Source: 1-14-2-50-31-20 sp964617555
Lineage (GTDB): Bacteria > Bacteroidota > Ignavibacteria > Ignavibacteriales > Melioribacteraceae
Assembly (NCBI GenBank): GCA_964617555.1
Contig: CAZTYP010000073.1
Coordinates: forward strand, 1 to 35,298
Length of the DNA: 35,298 bases
Direction of reading: 5' to 3'
Position 1 is the first letter of the stretch. Every line of letters starts with the position of its first letter. The position numbers and the translations under genes were made by a program. The notes below the pieces were generated by a model, which saw only the letters and a list, made by a program, of their open reading frames with translations, was not told where the DNA came from and did not search any database. This document shows positions 1 through 7,895 of the stretch, in pieces.

Positions 1-166
1 TTCGATTTTTAATCATCCAATCATTTATTACAAAAATTATTCCATTTTAAATTTAAGTTACTTTAGCTTGAATTAAATTGAAATGCAATTAATTTTACAC
101 TATTTGAAGTGTGTAGTTGAAAACCGCTTAGATAATTGGCAAATTTTACATGTTTTAACGTTATTA

Positions 167-631
167 TTACCTATTGCTCATTTTTAATATTTCATTAAAT
201 TCGGTTTTTTCTATAGGCATAACGGATAAACGATTGCCTCGTTTAACCAGCCGCATATTTTTTAATTTTGGATTTTGTTTGATTTCTTCCAGTGTAACGG
301 GGCGGTTTAACTTCTCAATTATTTGTATGTCTACCATCATCCATGTGGGATTTTCTTTTTTACTTTTAGGATCGTAATGCTTATCCTTGGAATCGAAAGC
401 AGTAAAATCAGGATATGCTTCTTTAACAACCTCACAAACGCCCACTACCGCCGGAGGGTTGGCATTGCTGTGATAAAACAAAATTTTATCCCCTGTTTTC
501 ATTTCATCACGCATAAAATTTCGTGCTTGATAATTTCTTACACCGTCCCAGTGGGTTCTTTTATCTTTTACCAAATCATCTATCGAATATGCATTTGGTT
601 CCGATTTTATTAACCAATATTTTTTTCCCAT
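167..631 (-). CDS. EVE-domain protein
   Basis: A 154-residue protein made of one EVE domain, the PUA-like fold named for human THYN1-type proteins and thought to bind modified bases in DNA or RNA. The N-terminal YWLIKSEP, followed by the WDGVRNYQARNFM block and the GDKILFYHSN block, is the family signature, and the length matches stand-alone bacterial members. The ATG at 629-631 is preceded on the minus strand by a GGAG ribosome-binding site. It is divergent from the DUF192 gene across 89 nt that must hold both promoters. No ligand can be assigned from sequence. The family call is confident; the cellular role is open. Confidence 0.9.
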   Translation of the reverse strand: MGKKYWLIKSEPNAYSIDDLVKDKRTHWDGVRNYQARNFMRDEMKTGDKILFYHSNANPPAVVGVCEVVKEAYPDFTAFDSKDKHYDPKSKKENPTWMMVDIQIIEKLNRPVTLEEIKQNPKLKNMRLVKRGNRLSVMPIEKTEFNEILKMSNR

Positions 632-720
632 TCTATTTTCTCCGACTATTCATAATTCAAAACAAAATAAAAAATTGTAAATTACATATTGAATAATAAA
701 AAAAAGGTTGAAGAATAAAA

Positions 721-1251
721 ATGAGCAAAAAAAACAAATCCGTCAAAAGAGTTAAACAAATTATCAGCGGAGTAATTGTTTTTTCCTTTATTTTGTTTTT
801 AGTGTTTTCCAATTATTCGGGAACAAAACAAACAGAAAAAACAAATATAAAACAAACGGATATTCAATTTAAAAAGGAAGGAGAATTAACTTTCCAAAAG
901 GCCGACGGAAGTTATATAGCACAAATTGATATTGAAATTGCGGATACCGATGCCAAACGTACCGAAGGGTTAATGTATCGCAGACATATGGACGAAAACC
1001 AAGGGATGCTTTTTCTTTTTCCTTACGAATCTGTGCAATCGTTTTGGATGAAAAACACGGTAATTCCTCTTGACATGATTTTTGTGAATAAAAGAGGAGT
1101 AATTGTTACAATAAGGAAAAATGCCGTACCCTTTGACGAGGGACAATATAGATCAACAGCTCCGGCATCAATGGTAGTGGAAGTAAACGGGGGATATACC
1201 GACGCTTACGGCATTAACGTTGGCGATAAAATTGTTTGGCGAAGAAGATAA
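721..1251 (+). CDS. DUF192 family protein, membrane-anchored
   Basis: 176 residues. A basic start is followed by one hydrophobic segment (about residues 13-30), so the protein is probably anchored in the inner membrane or exported with its C-terminal domain outside the cytoplasm. The rest is a DUF192 domain: RTEGLMYR, then GMLFLFP, then the diagnostic FWMKNTVIPLDMIF and the closing VVEVNGG block. The biochemical function of DUF192 is not established. It heads a plus-strand run with the dGTPase gene 24 nt downstream, so the two are probably co-transcribed. The start ATG lies after AGGTTGAAG, a weak ribosome-binding site. Confidence 0.88.
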   Translation: MSKKNKSVKRVKQIISGVIVFSFILFLVFSNYSGTKQTEKTNIKQTDIQFKKEGELTFQKADGSYIAQIDIEIADTDAKRTEGLMYRRHMDENQGMLFLFPYESVQSFWMKNTVIPLDMIFVNKRGVIVTIRKNAVPFDEGQYRSTAPASMVVEVNGGYTDAYGINVGDKIVWRRR

Positions 1252-1275
1252 ACACAACAAATTACAAGTAATATC

Positions 1276-2541
1276 ATGGATAATAGTTTTTATAATGATT
1301 TTGATTTTGAACGCTCCGAGGAAAGTGCCCGACAGAAAGACTATCGCACTCCATTTCAAATAGATAGAGACAGATTAATTCACTCGTCCGAATTTCGCAG
1401 ACTGCAAGGAAAAACTCAGGTATTTCTTCCTGGCGAAAACGACTATTACAGAACACGGCTAACTCATTCCATCGAAGTTTCACAAATAGGCAGATCAATC
1501 ACAAATTTTCTTACAAAAAAACACCGTGAATTTTTTAACGACTCATATTATATAGATCAAGATTTGGTTGAGTGCACATGCCTTGCTCACGATTTGGGAC
1601 ATCCTCCTTTCGGACACGCGGGAGAAAGGACTTTGAATCGCTTAATGAAAAAATACGGCGGCTTTGAGGGGAATGCTCAAACATTACGGCTGCTTACAGA
1701 TACCTTTTATACAATAGGCGAAAACAGAAGGGGAATGAAACCTACACGTGCATTTATTGATGCTATTCTTAAATATAAATCGGTTTATTCAAAATTTAAT
1801 AATCCCAAAAACCATTTTATTTATGATTACCAACAAAAATATATCAGCTTTGTATTTGGAGGAAAGGATATTCCCTCCGAACTTAACAACCCGAAAGCAT
1901 TAAATAATTTTAAAAGTATCGAATGTCAAATAATGGACTGGGCCGACGATACCGCTTATGCGGTAAACGATTTGGTAGATTCTATTTCCGGCGGATTTAT
2001 TAATATTGCCAAATTAAGAAAGTGGCGCGAAAACAACCGTAAATCTTTATCGGAAGCACAGCAAAAATCATTGGATAATATCGAGAGTTGGATTAAAGAA
2101 GAAAGATACAAATCCCAATTCGGTTCGGAGATAGGGGAATTTATTCTTGCATGTTCATTGGAAAAACGGGAAACTTTTATGGATGATTTAACTAACCGTT
2201 ATAAATATATATTAAAAGTTGAAAAAGAAAAATTTGAACGAATTGAAATGTATAAAAAAATTGCCGTTGATTTGGTTTTTCATTCTCCCCAATTACATCA
2301 GATGGAATTTAAGGGAGATAATATGATAAAAAAAATGTTTAATGTATTTTACGAAAATTATATATCCAAAGTAACAGGAATAAAGTTATTACCGGATTTT
2401 ACAAATAATTTGATTAAACGCGAAACAAATGAAACAGATAGAGCAAGACTTGTTTGCGATTATTTAGCCGGAATGACAGATTCCTACGCTCTTACTAATT
2501 ATAAACGTCTTTTTGACCCAGATTACAGTGCACTATTTTAA
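1276..2541 (+). CDS. dgt: deoxyguanosinetriphosphate triphosphohydrolase
   Basis: A 421-residue HD-domain dNTP triphosphohydrolase, which splits dGTP or other dNTPs into deoxynucleoside and tripolyphosphate and so tunes dNTP pools. The N-terminal FRRLQGKTQVF block, RTRLTHSIEV (H64), the HD pair in LAHDLGHPPFGHAGE (H105-D106) and a downstream WADDTAYAVNDL block with metal-ligand Asp form the expected active site. Length fits the bacterial family, in which substrate preference varies, so dGTP specificity is by homology only. It sits 24 nt after the DUF192 gene and 28 nt before the DUF971 gene. Ribosome-binding sequence before this ATG is weak, which is common in this group. Confidence 0.93.
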   Translation: MDNSFYNDFDFERSEESARQKDYRTPFQIDRDRLIHSSEFRRLQGKTQVFLPGENDYYRTRLTHSIEVSQIGRSITNFLTKKHREFFNDSYYIDQDLVECTCLAHDLGHPPFGHAGERTLNRLMKKYGGFEGNAQTLRLLTDTFYTIGENRRGMKPTRAFIDAILKYKSVYSKFNNPKNHFIYDYQQKYISFVFGGKDIPSELNNPKALNNFKSIECQIMDWADDTAYAVNDLVDSISGGFINIAKLRKWRENNRKSLSEAQQKSLDNIESWIKEERYKSQFGSEIGEFILACSLEKRETFMDDLTNRYKYILKVEKEKFERIEMYKKIAVDLVFHSPQLHQMEFKGDNMIKKMFNVFYENYISKVTGIKLLPDFTNNLIKRETNETDRARLVCDYLAGMTDSYALTNYKRLFDPDYSALF

Positions 2542-2569
2542 CAAATTTTTAATAATATGTTAGGGAACT

Positions 2570-2911
2570 ATGTTAACACCAAAAAAAATAAAAAGAACCG
2601 ATGACAATATGCTTTTAATTGAATGGAAAGACGGGCGTGTACACAAAATACCTGTTAAATTTATGCGGGATGAATCGCCCGATGCTTCCAATAAAGGTGA
2701 AACAATTCTTTGGACACACTACGAACCCGAACCGCAAGGCCCGGATAAACCTGGAAAATACGATATTAAAAATATTCAGATTGTGGGGAACTACGCAATT
2801 CAAATAACTTGGGGAGACGGGTACGACCATGGACTTTATCCATGGGATTTACTTGAAAAATGGGGTGAACTTTGGGAGATGAAAAACGAACTGAAAAAGG
2901 ACAGCGATTAA
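2570..2911 (+). CDS. DUF971 domain protein
   Basis: 113 residues, a single DUF971 domain, also known as the N-terminal domain of gamma-butyrobetaine hydroxylase-like proteins. Visible landmarks are LLIEWKDGRVHKIP near the start and the closing YAIQITWGDGYDHGLYPWDLL block. In other bacteria this domain also occurs alone or fused to Mrp/ApbC-type ATPases, which suggests a link to Fe-S or metal handling, but stand-alone members have no proven role. It is the last gene of the plus-strand run that begins with the DUF192 gene and is followed by a clear hairpin terminator. Confidence 0.88.
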   Translation: MLTPKKIKRTDDNMLLIEWKDGRVHKIPVKFMRDESPDASNKGETILWTHYEPEPQGPDKPGKYDIKNIQIVGNYAIQITWGDGYDHGLYPWDLLEKWGELWEMKNELKKDSD

Positions 2912-2930
2912 TTATTGTCCGTTATAAAAA

Positions 2931-2958
2931 AAAAGACTGCCCTTGCCGGCAGTCTTTT
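2931..2958. terminator. bidirectional intrinsic terminator
   Basis: An 11-bp perfect stem AAAAGACTGCC / GGCAGTCTTTT with a 6-nt loop, flanked by an A-run on the left and T-rich sequence on the right. It lies between the convergent DUF971 gene and purE, so it can stop transcription from both sides. Confidence 0.88.
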
Positions 2959-2960
2959 CT

Positions 2961-3449
2961 TTAATATTTTAATTTCTCATTTTTTTTCATCGAGGCTTTT
3001 GCCATATCATTTTTATATTGAATAAATTTGGCAGCTAATTTCTCGTCGGAAGTTGCCAAAATTTGCACGGCAAGCAAGCCCGCATTTTTTGCTCCGTCAA
3101 CAGCGACGGTTGCAACCGGAATACCCGGAGGCATTTGTACTATTGACATAAGTGCATCCATGCCGTCAAAACTTTTTCCTTTTATCGGTACACCTATTAC
3201 GGGAATATGAGTATGACCGGCGGTAACGCCGGGAAGATGTGCCGCCATACCTGCCGCCGCAATTATTACTTTTATTCCGCGTGCTGCTGCAGTCTTCGAA
3301 TATTCCGCGTGAACATCGGGTGTGCGATGTGCCGAAATTATTTTTACTTCAAAAGGAATTTCAAACTCTTTCATTACAGCAATTGCTTTTTCCATTATAA
3401 CCAAATCGGAATCACTTCCCATTACAATGCTTACTTTCGGGATGCTCAA
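2961..3449 (-). CDS. purE: N5-carboxyaminoimidazole ribonucleotide mutase
   Basis: PurE, a purine biosynthesis enzyme that moves the carboxyl group of N5-CAIR to give CAIR. The GSDSD loop (residues 11-15), SAHRTP with H41, and the AAAGMAAHLPG and VIGVP blocks are the class I PurE core. The frame is open to 3488, but the proper start is the TTG at 3447-3449. A strong GAGGAG (CTCCTC on the plus strand at 3456-3461) lies 6 nt upstream, and the resulting 162 residues match the usual PurE length, whereas the longer frame adds a non-homologous hydrophobic tail. purK is not in the window. The gene follows the GIN-domain gene by 40 nt and may share its transcript. Confidence 0.95.
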   Translation of the reverse strand: MSIPKVSIVMGSDSDLVIMEKAIAVMKEFEIPFEVKIISAHRTPDVHAEYSKTAAARGIKVIIAAAGMAAHLPGVTAGHTHIPVIGVPIKGKSFDGMDALMSIVQMPPGIPVATVAVDGAKNAGLLAVQILATSDEKLAAKFIQYKNDMAKASMKKNEKLKY

Positions 3450-3489
3450 TATTTTCTCCTCGATTATTATATATACAAAAATAATCAAA

Positions 3490-4140
3490 TCATTTATATT
3501 TTACAGAACTTATTCCACTCGTATTCGATTCAACTTTTATCGGGTGCCCGTAAACGGTAATTTTACTTGAGCCGGAAACATTTAAACTTAATGAGTTCGA
3601 GCAGAAAACATCTAATTCCGAGCTTCCACTTGCATGAACCGTAACATTTTTCGCTTTTAGATCTTCTGTGTCAAATTCCGCCGCACCCGATAAGCTCAAA
3701 TAGAGATTTGTTACACTTCCCTGCAACTCTCCCTCCGATGCTCCACTTGCAGTAATACTGAAAGAATTTCCGGAAATGTTTTTTACATCAATTTCACAAG
3801 CCCCGGATAAATCAACACGATTTAGTGCCGGTATTCTTATTTCCACTTCAACATCATCGGAAATATTAATATCGTCAACCGTAGATAAATACAAAGTATT
3901 ATCTTTTACATAATATTTAAGATGTTTAAAAGCCTTTTCGGTAGTTTCAATAACTACGGATTGGGCTTTACCTATTACAACGTCTATATCATAATTTTTA
4001 GAAGCATTAATAGCTGTAAACGGAGCAACGGTAATGGTTTTATGTACGTCATTACCACAATCCGCATCGTTTGCAAAAAGTGAAAATGAAAAAAACACCA
4101 TCAATAACAATGCAACCTTAATTATAAATTCCCTTTTCAT
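3490..4140 (-). CDS. exported GIN-domain (DUF2807) protein
   Basis: 216 residues: a signal peptide (hydrophobic core about residues 5-22, cleavage near LFANDAD) followed by a GIN domain, a repetitive right-handed beta structure earlier called DUF2807 or putative auto-transporter adhesin head. Recurrent short motifs such as VDLSGACEIDV, ITASGASEGEL, LSLSGAAEFDT and VHASGSSELDV, each about 20 residues apart, form the repeat. The protein is predicted to be periplasmic or surface-located; no function is established for such short members. Start choice: an in-frame ATG lies 15 nt upstream, but AAGGAG falls inside that extension, ideally placed for the ATG at 4138-4140. It is divergent from the acyl-CoA synthetase gene. 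Confidence 0.85.
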   Translation of the reverse strand: MKREFIIKVALLLMVFFSFSLFANDADCGNDVHKTITVAPFTAINASKNYDIDVVIGKAQSVVIETTEKAFKHLKYYVKDNTLYLSTVDDINISDDVEVEIRIPALNRVDLSGACEIDVKNISGNSFSITASGASEGELQGSVTNLYLSLSGAAEFDTEDLKAKNVTVHASGSSELDVFCSNSLSLNVSGSSKITVYGHPIKVESNTSGISSVKYK

Positions 4141-4282
4141 TTTTATCTCCTTCATTTGTGAGTAGAGTTAGACGCATTATGTTAAAAAAAGTTTTCCAAT
4201 ATGAATTTATGTAATAAAAAATTATTTTGGAAGAAACTACCGTTTTGTTACCTTTAAACTATTAGAAGAAAGGAAAATTCAA

Positions 4283-6358
4283 ATGGAACAATCTGTTTAC
4301 AATTTTTTTTATCCTAAATCCGTTTGTTTGATAGGAGTTTCCTCCAAACCACTCAGCATTGGTTACGAGATTTTGGGAACGTTAAAACACTTTAATTTTA
4401 AGGGGAAAGTTTTTCCCGTTAACCCGAAAGCAAAAGATATACACGGCTTTCGTTGTTATACGTCAATCAAAGATATTAAAGAGAGAATAGACCTGGCTAT
4501 AATTCTTGTCCCGAAACAATTTGTCTTAAGCGTTATTGACGAACTTTTAACTGCAAATGTAAAATCCATTATTTTGGTAACTGCGGGATTTAAAGAGACC
4601 GGTAAAGAGGGGGAAATTTTGGAAAAGGAAATTGTAAAAAAAATAAGACGGCAAAACGCTCGATTAGTAGGGCCCAATTGCATGGGGGTAATTAATACAA
4701 TGTACAACGTTTCTTTAAATGCAACGTTTATTAAAGAGATGCCTCCGAAAGGGAAAACAGCCTATATGTCGCAAAGCGGGGCGCTTGGTGCCATGATACT
4801 GAATTCGTTACGACAAACGGATTGGAAGTTTGCTCATTTTATCAGCGTAGGAAACAAGGCGGATATGAATGAAAACGATTTTCTTCGCTTCTGGCTTGAA
4901 GATAATGAAATTGAGGTGTTGACATATTATTTGGAAAGTTTTGAAAACGGATTTGAATTTATAAAACCTTTTTTACTCGGCAAGGTAAATAAACCCACAA
5001 TAATTTTAAAAGCGGGAAGAACAAAAAGCGGAATGAAAGCCGCATCTTCACATACGGGTGCTTTAAGCAGTGAAGATAAGGTTGTAAACGCTTTGCTAAA
5101 ACAAGCGGGAATAATACGTGTTGAAACCGTTAACGAATTATTTAATACGGCAAAAGGATTCGAAGCATTTCCTGTTCCTAAAGGAAACAGAATAGCTGTA
5201 GTTACAAATGCCGGCGGGCCCTCAATTTTACTAACCGATCAACTTGAAAAAAAAGGATTGGAACTTGCGGAATTTTCCGACAAAACAAAAAAGAAACTTC
5301 GCGAAATCGTTCATCCGGAGGGAAGTATAAACAATCCCGTTGATTTACTTCCGCACGGAGATGAAAAAACTTTCCCCGCCGTAATTCAAACGGTGCTAAG
5401 CGACCCAAATGTGGATGCTTTGGTTTCTCTGTTTGTTGAACCGGTAATGGTAAAAGCATTACCGGTTGCTTTGGCAATTAATAACATAAATTCTTCAAAA
5501 CCCGTTTTACAAGTTATAATGCCGTTGCCCGAATTTTGGGATGAGTATAAAATGTTGCCCGAACCGCGAAAACCGATTTATCGTAATCCCGAAGAACCGG
5601 CAGAAGTCCTTTCCAACATGCTTTTTTATTCATCCGTTAATAAAAAACGGAAAGAAAAAAAAGAAACAATTTACAAGCTAAATAATTTACAAAATAAAAA
5701 AAGCATCTCTTTTCCTCCGGGTTTTATAGGGCCGAATGAGGTTGAAAGATTGTGCAAAGAATATAAGATTCCTTTGGTTAATGAAAAAATTATCCCCGTT
5801 GCAAATCTTGCAAATATTAATATAGATTTTTATCCGGTTGTTGTAAAAGGAATTTCCGAGAATGTAATTCACAAATCCGATTTAAATGCGGTTAAATTAA
5901 ATTTAAGAACTAAAGCCGAAGTAATTTCGGCTGCAAAGGAAATAGAAAAAAATTTTTCCAAACACGGTATTACTGCAAATTCTTTTTTGATTCAACAATT
6001 TATTCATGGTAAACATGAGATACTACTCGGCGGATATCGTGATAAATCTTTTGGTCCGATAATAATATTTGGCAGCGGAGGTAAATATGTAGAGGTATTA
6101 AAAGATACCGCAATACGTTCAGCGTATATTTCAGAAGAAGAAATCGAAGAAATGATTTTGTCGACTAAAATGGGCAAATTACTTGCGGGCGTTAGAGGGG
6201 AAGCGGTTGTTAATTTTGATAAATTGATTTCTATAATACGAAATACCGCCAAAATGATAATTGAAATTGAAAATATAACGGAGTTTGATTTTAATCCGGT
6301 AATTGTTGATTATAATAATAATTTTACAGTTGTCGATGTAAGAATCAAATTTGGATAA
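4283..6358 (+). CDS. acyl-CoA synthetase (NDP-forming), fused alpha-beta
   Basis: 691 residues, a fused alpha-beta ADP-forming acyl-CoA synthetase. These enzymes convert acyl-CoA, ADP and phosphate to the free acid, CoA and ATP, conserving energy from fermentation of sugars or amino acids. Order seen: CoA-binding Rossmann domain (1-125, starting YPKSVCLIGVS), succinyl-CoA-ligase-like domain with the SQSGALG loop (about 163-169), the phospho-histidine site in ASSHTGALS (H257), an AVVTNAGGP block, and a C-terminal ATP-grasp domain (about 470-691, with FYPVVVKGIS and FGSGGKYVE). Substrate (acetyl, aryl or branched-chain acyl) cannot be read from sequence. The start follows AGAAAGGA. A saccharopine dehydrogenase-like gene lies downstream. 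Confidence 0.88.
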   Translation: MEQSVYNFFYPKSVCLIGVSSKPLSIGYEILGTLKHFNFKGKVFPVNPKAKDIHGFRCYTSIKDIKERIDLAIILVPKQFVLSVIDELLTANVKSIILVTAGFKETGKEGEILEKEIVKKIRRQNARLVGPNCMGVINTMYNVSLNATFIKEMPPKGKTAYMSQSGALGAMILNSLRQTDWKFAHFISVGNKADMNENDFLRFWLEDNEIEVLTYYLESFENGFEFIKPFLLGKVNKPTIILKAGRTKSGMKAASSHTGALSSEDKVVNALLKQAGIIRVETVNELFNTAKGFEAFPVPKGNRIAVVTNAGGPSILLTDQLEKKGLELAEFSDKTKKKLREIVHPEGSINNPVDLLPHGDEKTFPAVIQTVLSDPNVDALVSLFVEPVMVKALPVALAINNINSSKPVLQVIMPLPEFWDEYKMLPEPRKPIYRNPEEPAEVLSNMLFYSSVNKKRKEKKETIYKLNNLQNKKSISFPPGFIGPNEVERLCKEYKIPLVNEKIIPVANLANINIDFYPVVVKGISENVIHKSDLNAVKLNLRTKAEVISAAKEIEKNFSKHGITANSFLIQQFIHGKHEILLGGYRDKSFGPIIIFGSGGKYVEVLKDTAIRSAYISEEEIEEMILSTKMGKLLAGVRGEAVVNFDKLISIIRNTAKMIIEIENITEFDFNPVIVDYNNNFTVVDVRIKFG

Positions 6359-6445
6359 TGAAAACATGTTTTGATTTTTGTCAAAAAAACATTATGAAAT
6401 TACTTCAAATCAAAAAAAATAATTTTTAGATTTTATATGAAAAAC

Positions 6446-6475
6446 CTATTTTAGAAAAACAAAAATAGTTTTTTT
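6446..6475 (+). terminator. weak AT-rich hairpin terminator candidate
   Basis: A 7-bp stem CTATTTT / AAAATAG with a 9-nt loop followed directly by seven T residues, in the 142-nt gap after the acyl-CoA synthetase gene. The stem is weak, and the hairpin lies only 26 nt before the next ATG, so it could be an attenuator-like element or chance AT-rich sequence. Confidence 0.35.
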
Positions 6476-6500
6476 AATCATTATAATAACCGGATAAAAA

Positions 6501-7844
6501 ATGAAAAATGTATTAATTCTTGGAGCGGGACAAAGCTCACCTTTTCTTATTTCTTACATGTTAAAAGAAGCGGAAAAACATGATTGGTTTGTAACTGTAG
6601 CCGATTATAATCTTGAAGTTGCCAAACAAAAGGTAAACGGGCATCCGAAAGGGCAAGCCATACAATTTGATGTAAATGACGAAAAATTAAGAAATATTTT
6701 GATTGAAAAATCGGATATTGTGATTAATTTACTAGCCCCGCCGTTTCAATATTTAATTGCTTTGGATTGCTTAACGCACAGTAAGTCGGTTATTTCCGCA
6801 AGCTACGAAAATCCGAGAGTGGCGGATTTAAATAAAGATGCACAGCGTAAAGGGATTTTAATTTTAAATGAAATGGGATTAGATCCGGGTATAGACCACA
6901 TGTCTGCAATGTTGCTAATACAAAAAATACGAAATGAAGGTGGTTATATTACCAGTTTTGTCTCTTATGGAAGTGCGGTTCCCGCACCGGATGTAAAATC
7001 AAATCCTTTTGACTATTGTATTACCTGGAATCCGCGCAATGTAGTAATGGCCGGAGAAACCGGTGCCATATATATGGAAGAAGGCAAGTTGAAGATGTTG
7101 CCTTATAATCAACTTTTTAACAGAACGTGGCCCGTTGAAGTTGACGGTGTGGGAACAATGGAAGCATATCCAAATCGTGATTCCATGGTATATCAGGATT
7201 TGTTTAAACTTGAAAAAGTGAAAACAATGGTTCGCGGAACTTTAAGATATCCGGGCTGGGGAGAAACATGGTCGCAAATAGTAAAGTTGGGTTTGCCTAA
7301 TGAACATCTAACTATTCCGGGATTAAGTGAAATGACATACCGAGAATATACGGAAATGTTTGTTCCGTTGAATGCCAACGGTAACAAACTGGAAAACAGA
7401 ATAGCAAACTTTTTAAAAATTTCTCCTACCGGTATTATAATGGAGAAACTTAAATGGCTTGGTCTTTTTGACGAAGTGAAAATTGGCGGCAATGTTAAAA
7501 CCTCTACCGATGTAATGCAAAAATTAATGAGCGAAAAACTCCCGTTGCCAAAAGGGAAAAGAGATATGGTTGTGCTTATGCATAAGCTGGAAGCAGAGTT
7601 TCCGGAACAAGAGAAAAGTGTAAGATATATTTCAACGTTAACTGATTATGGTGAACCGGACGGAATAACAGCGATAGCAAAAACCGTAGGGGCTCCGGCC
7701 GGAATAGCGGCAAAGCTTATTCTACTTGGTGAATTGCCATTGACCGGCACACATATTCCCACACACCCTGCAATATATACGAAAGTATTAAAGGAACTGG
7801 AAAGTTTAAATATTAAATTTACGGAAGTTGAAGAGAATCTTTAA
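6501..7844 (+). CDS. saccharopine dehydrogenase-like oxidoreductase
   Basis: 447 residues resembling the saccharopine dehydrogenase (glutamate-forming) half of the lysine-degradation enzyme AASS and yeast Lys9, which oxidises saccharopine to aminoadipate semialdehyde and glutamate. The N-terminal Rossmann fold begins VLILGAGQSSPFL (residues 4-16; the third Gly of the usual GxGxxG is Ser). The INLLAPPF block, NEMGLDPGIDHM and the C-terminal GTHIPTHPAIY block follow. No lysine-ketoglutarate reductase gene is in the window, so the pathway direction (lysine breakdown, synthesis, or another role for the family) is undecided. It is separate from, or weakly coupled to, the upstream acyl-CoA synthetase gene. 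Confidence 0.85.
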   Translation: MKNVLILGAGQSSPFLISYMLKEAEKHDWFVTVADYNLEVAKQKVNGHPKGQAIQFDVNDEKLRNILIEKSDIVINLLAPPFQYLIALDCLTHSKSVISASYENPRVADLNKDAQRKGILILNEMGLDPGIDHMSAMLLIQKIRNEGGYITSFVSYGSAVPAPDVKSNPFDYCITWNPRNVVMAGETGAIYMEEGKLKMLPYNQLFNRTWPVEVDGVGTMEAYPNRDSMVYQDLFKLEKVKTMVRGTLRYPGWGETWSQIVKLGLPNEHLTIPGLSEMTYREYTEMFVPLNANGNKLENRIANFLKISPTGIIMEKLKWLGLFDEVKIGGNVKTSTDVMQKLMSEKLPLPKGKRDMVVLMHKLEAEFPEQEKSVRYISTLTDYGEPDGITAIAKTVGAPAGIAAKLILLGELPLTGTHIPTHPAIYTKVLKELESLNIKFTEVEENL

Positions 7845-7852
7845 TTATAAAA

Positions 7853-7889
7853 CTTCGGCAATTAATTCATATTTAATTAATTGCCGAAG
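7853..7889. terminator. bidirectional intrinsic terminator
   Basis: A perfect 15-bp stem CTTCGGCAATTAATT / AATTAATTGCCGAAG with a 7-nt loop, followed by ATATTTTT on the plus strand; on the minus strand the other flank reads TTTTATAATTAA. It sits between the convergent saccharopine dehydrogenase-like and AAA+ genes. Confidence 0.87.
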
Positions 7890-7895
7890 ATATTT

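Noticed and set aside
97..112. ACACT / AGTGT hairpin near the left edge as a terminator for the EVE gene
   Set aside because: Only 5 bp, no T-run, and about 55 nt past the stop codon.
2961..3488. The longer purE frame starting at 3488
   Set aside because: The extra 13 residues are hydrophobic and unlike PurE; a strong GAGGAG sits 6 nt before the internal TTG, which gives the normal protein length.
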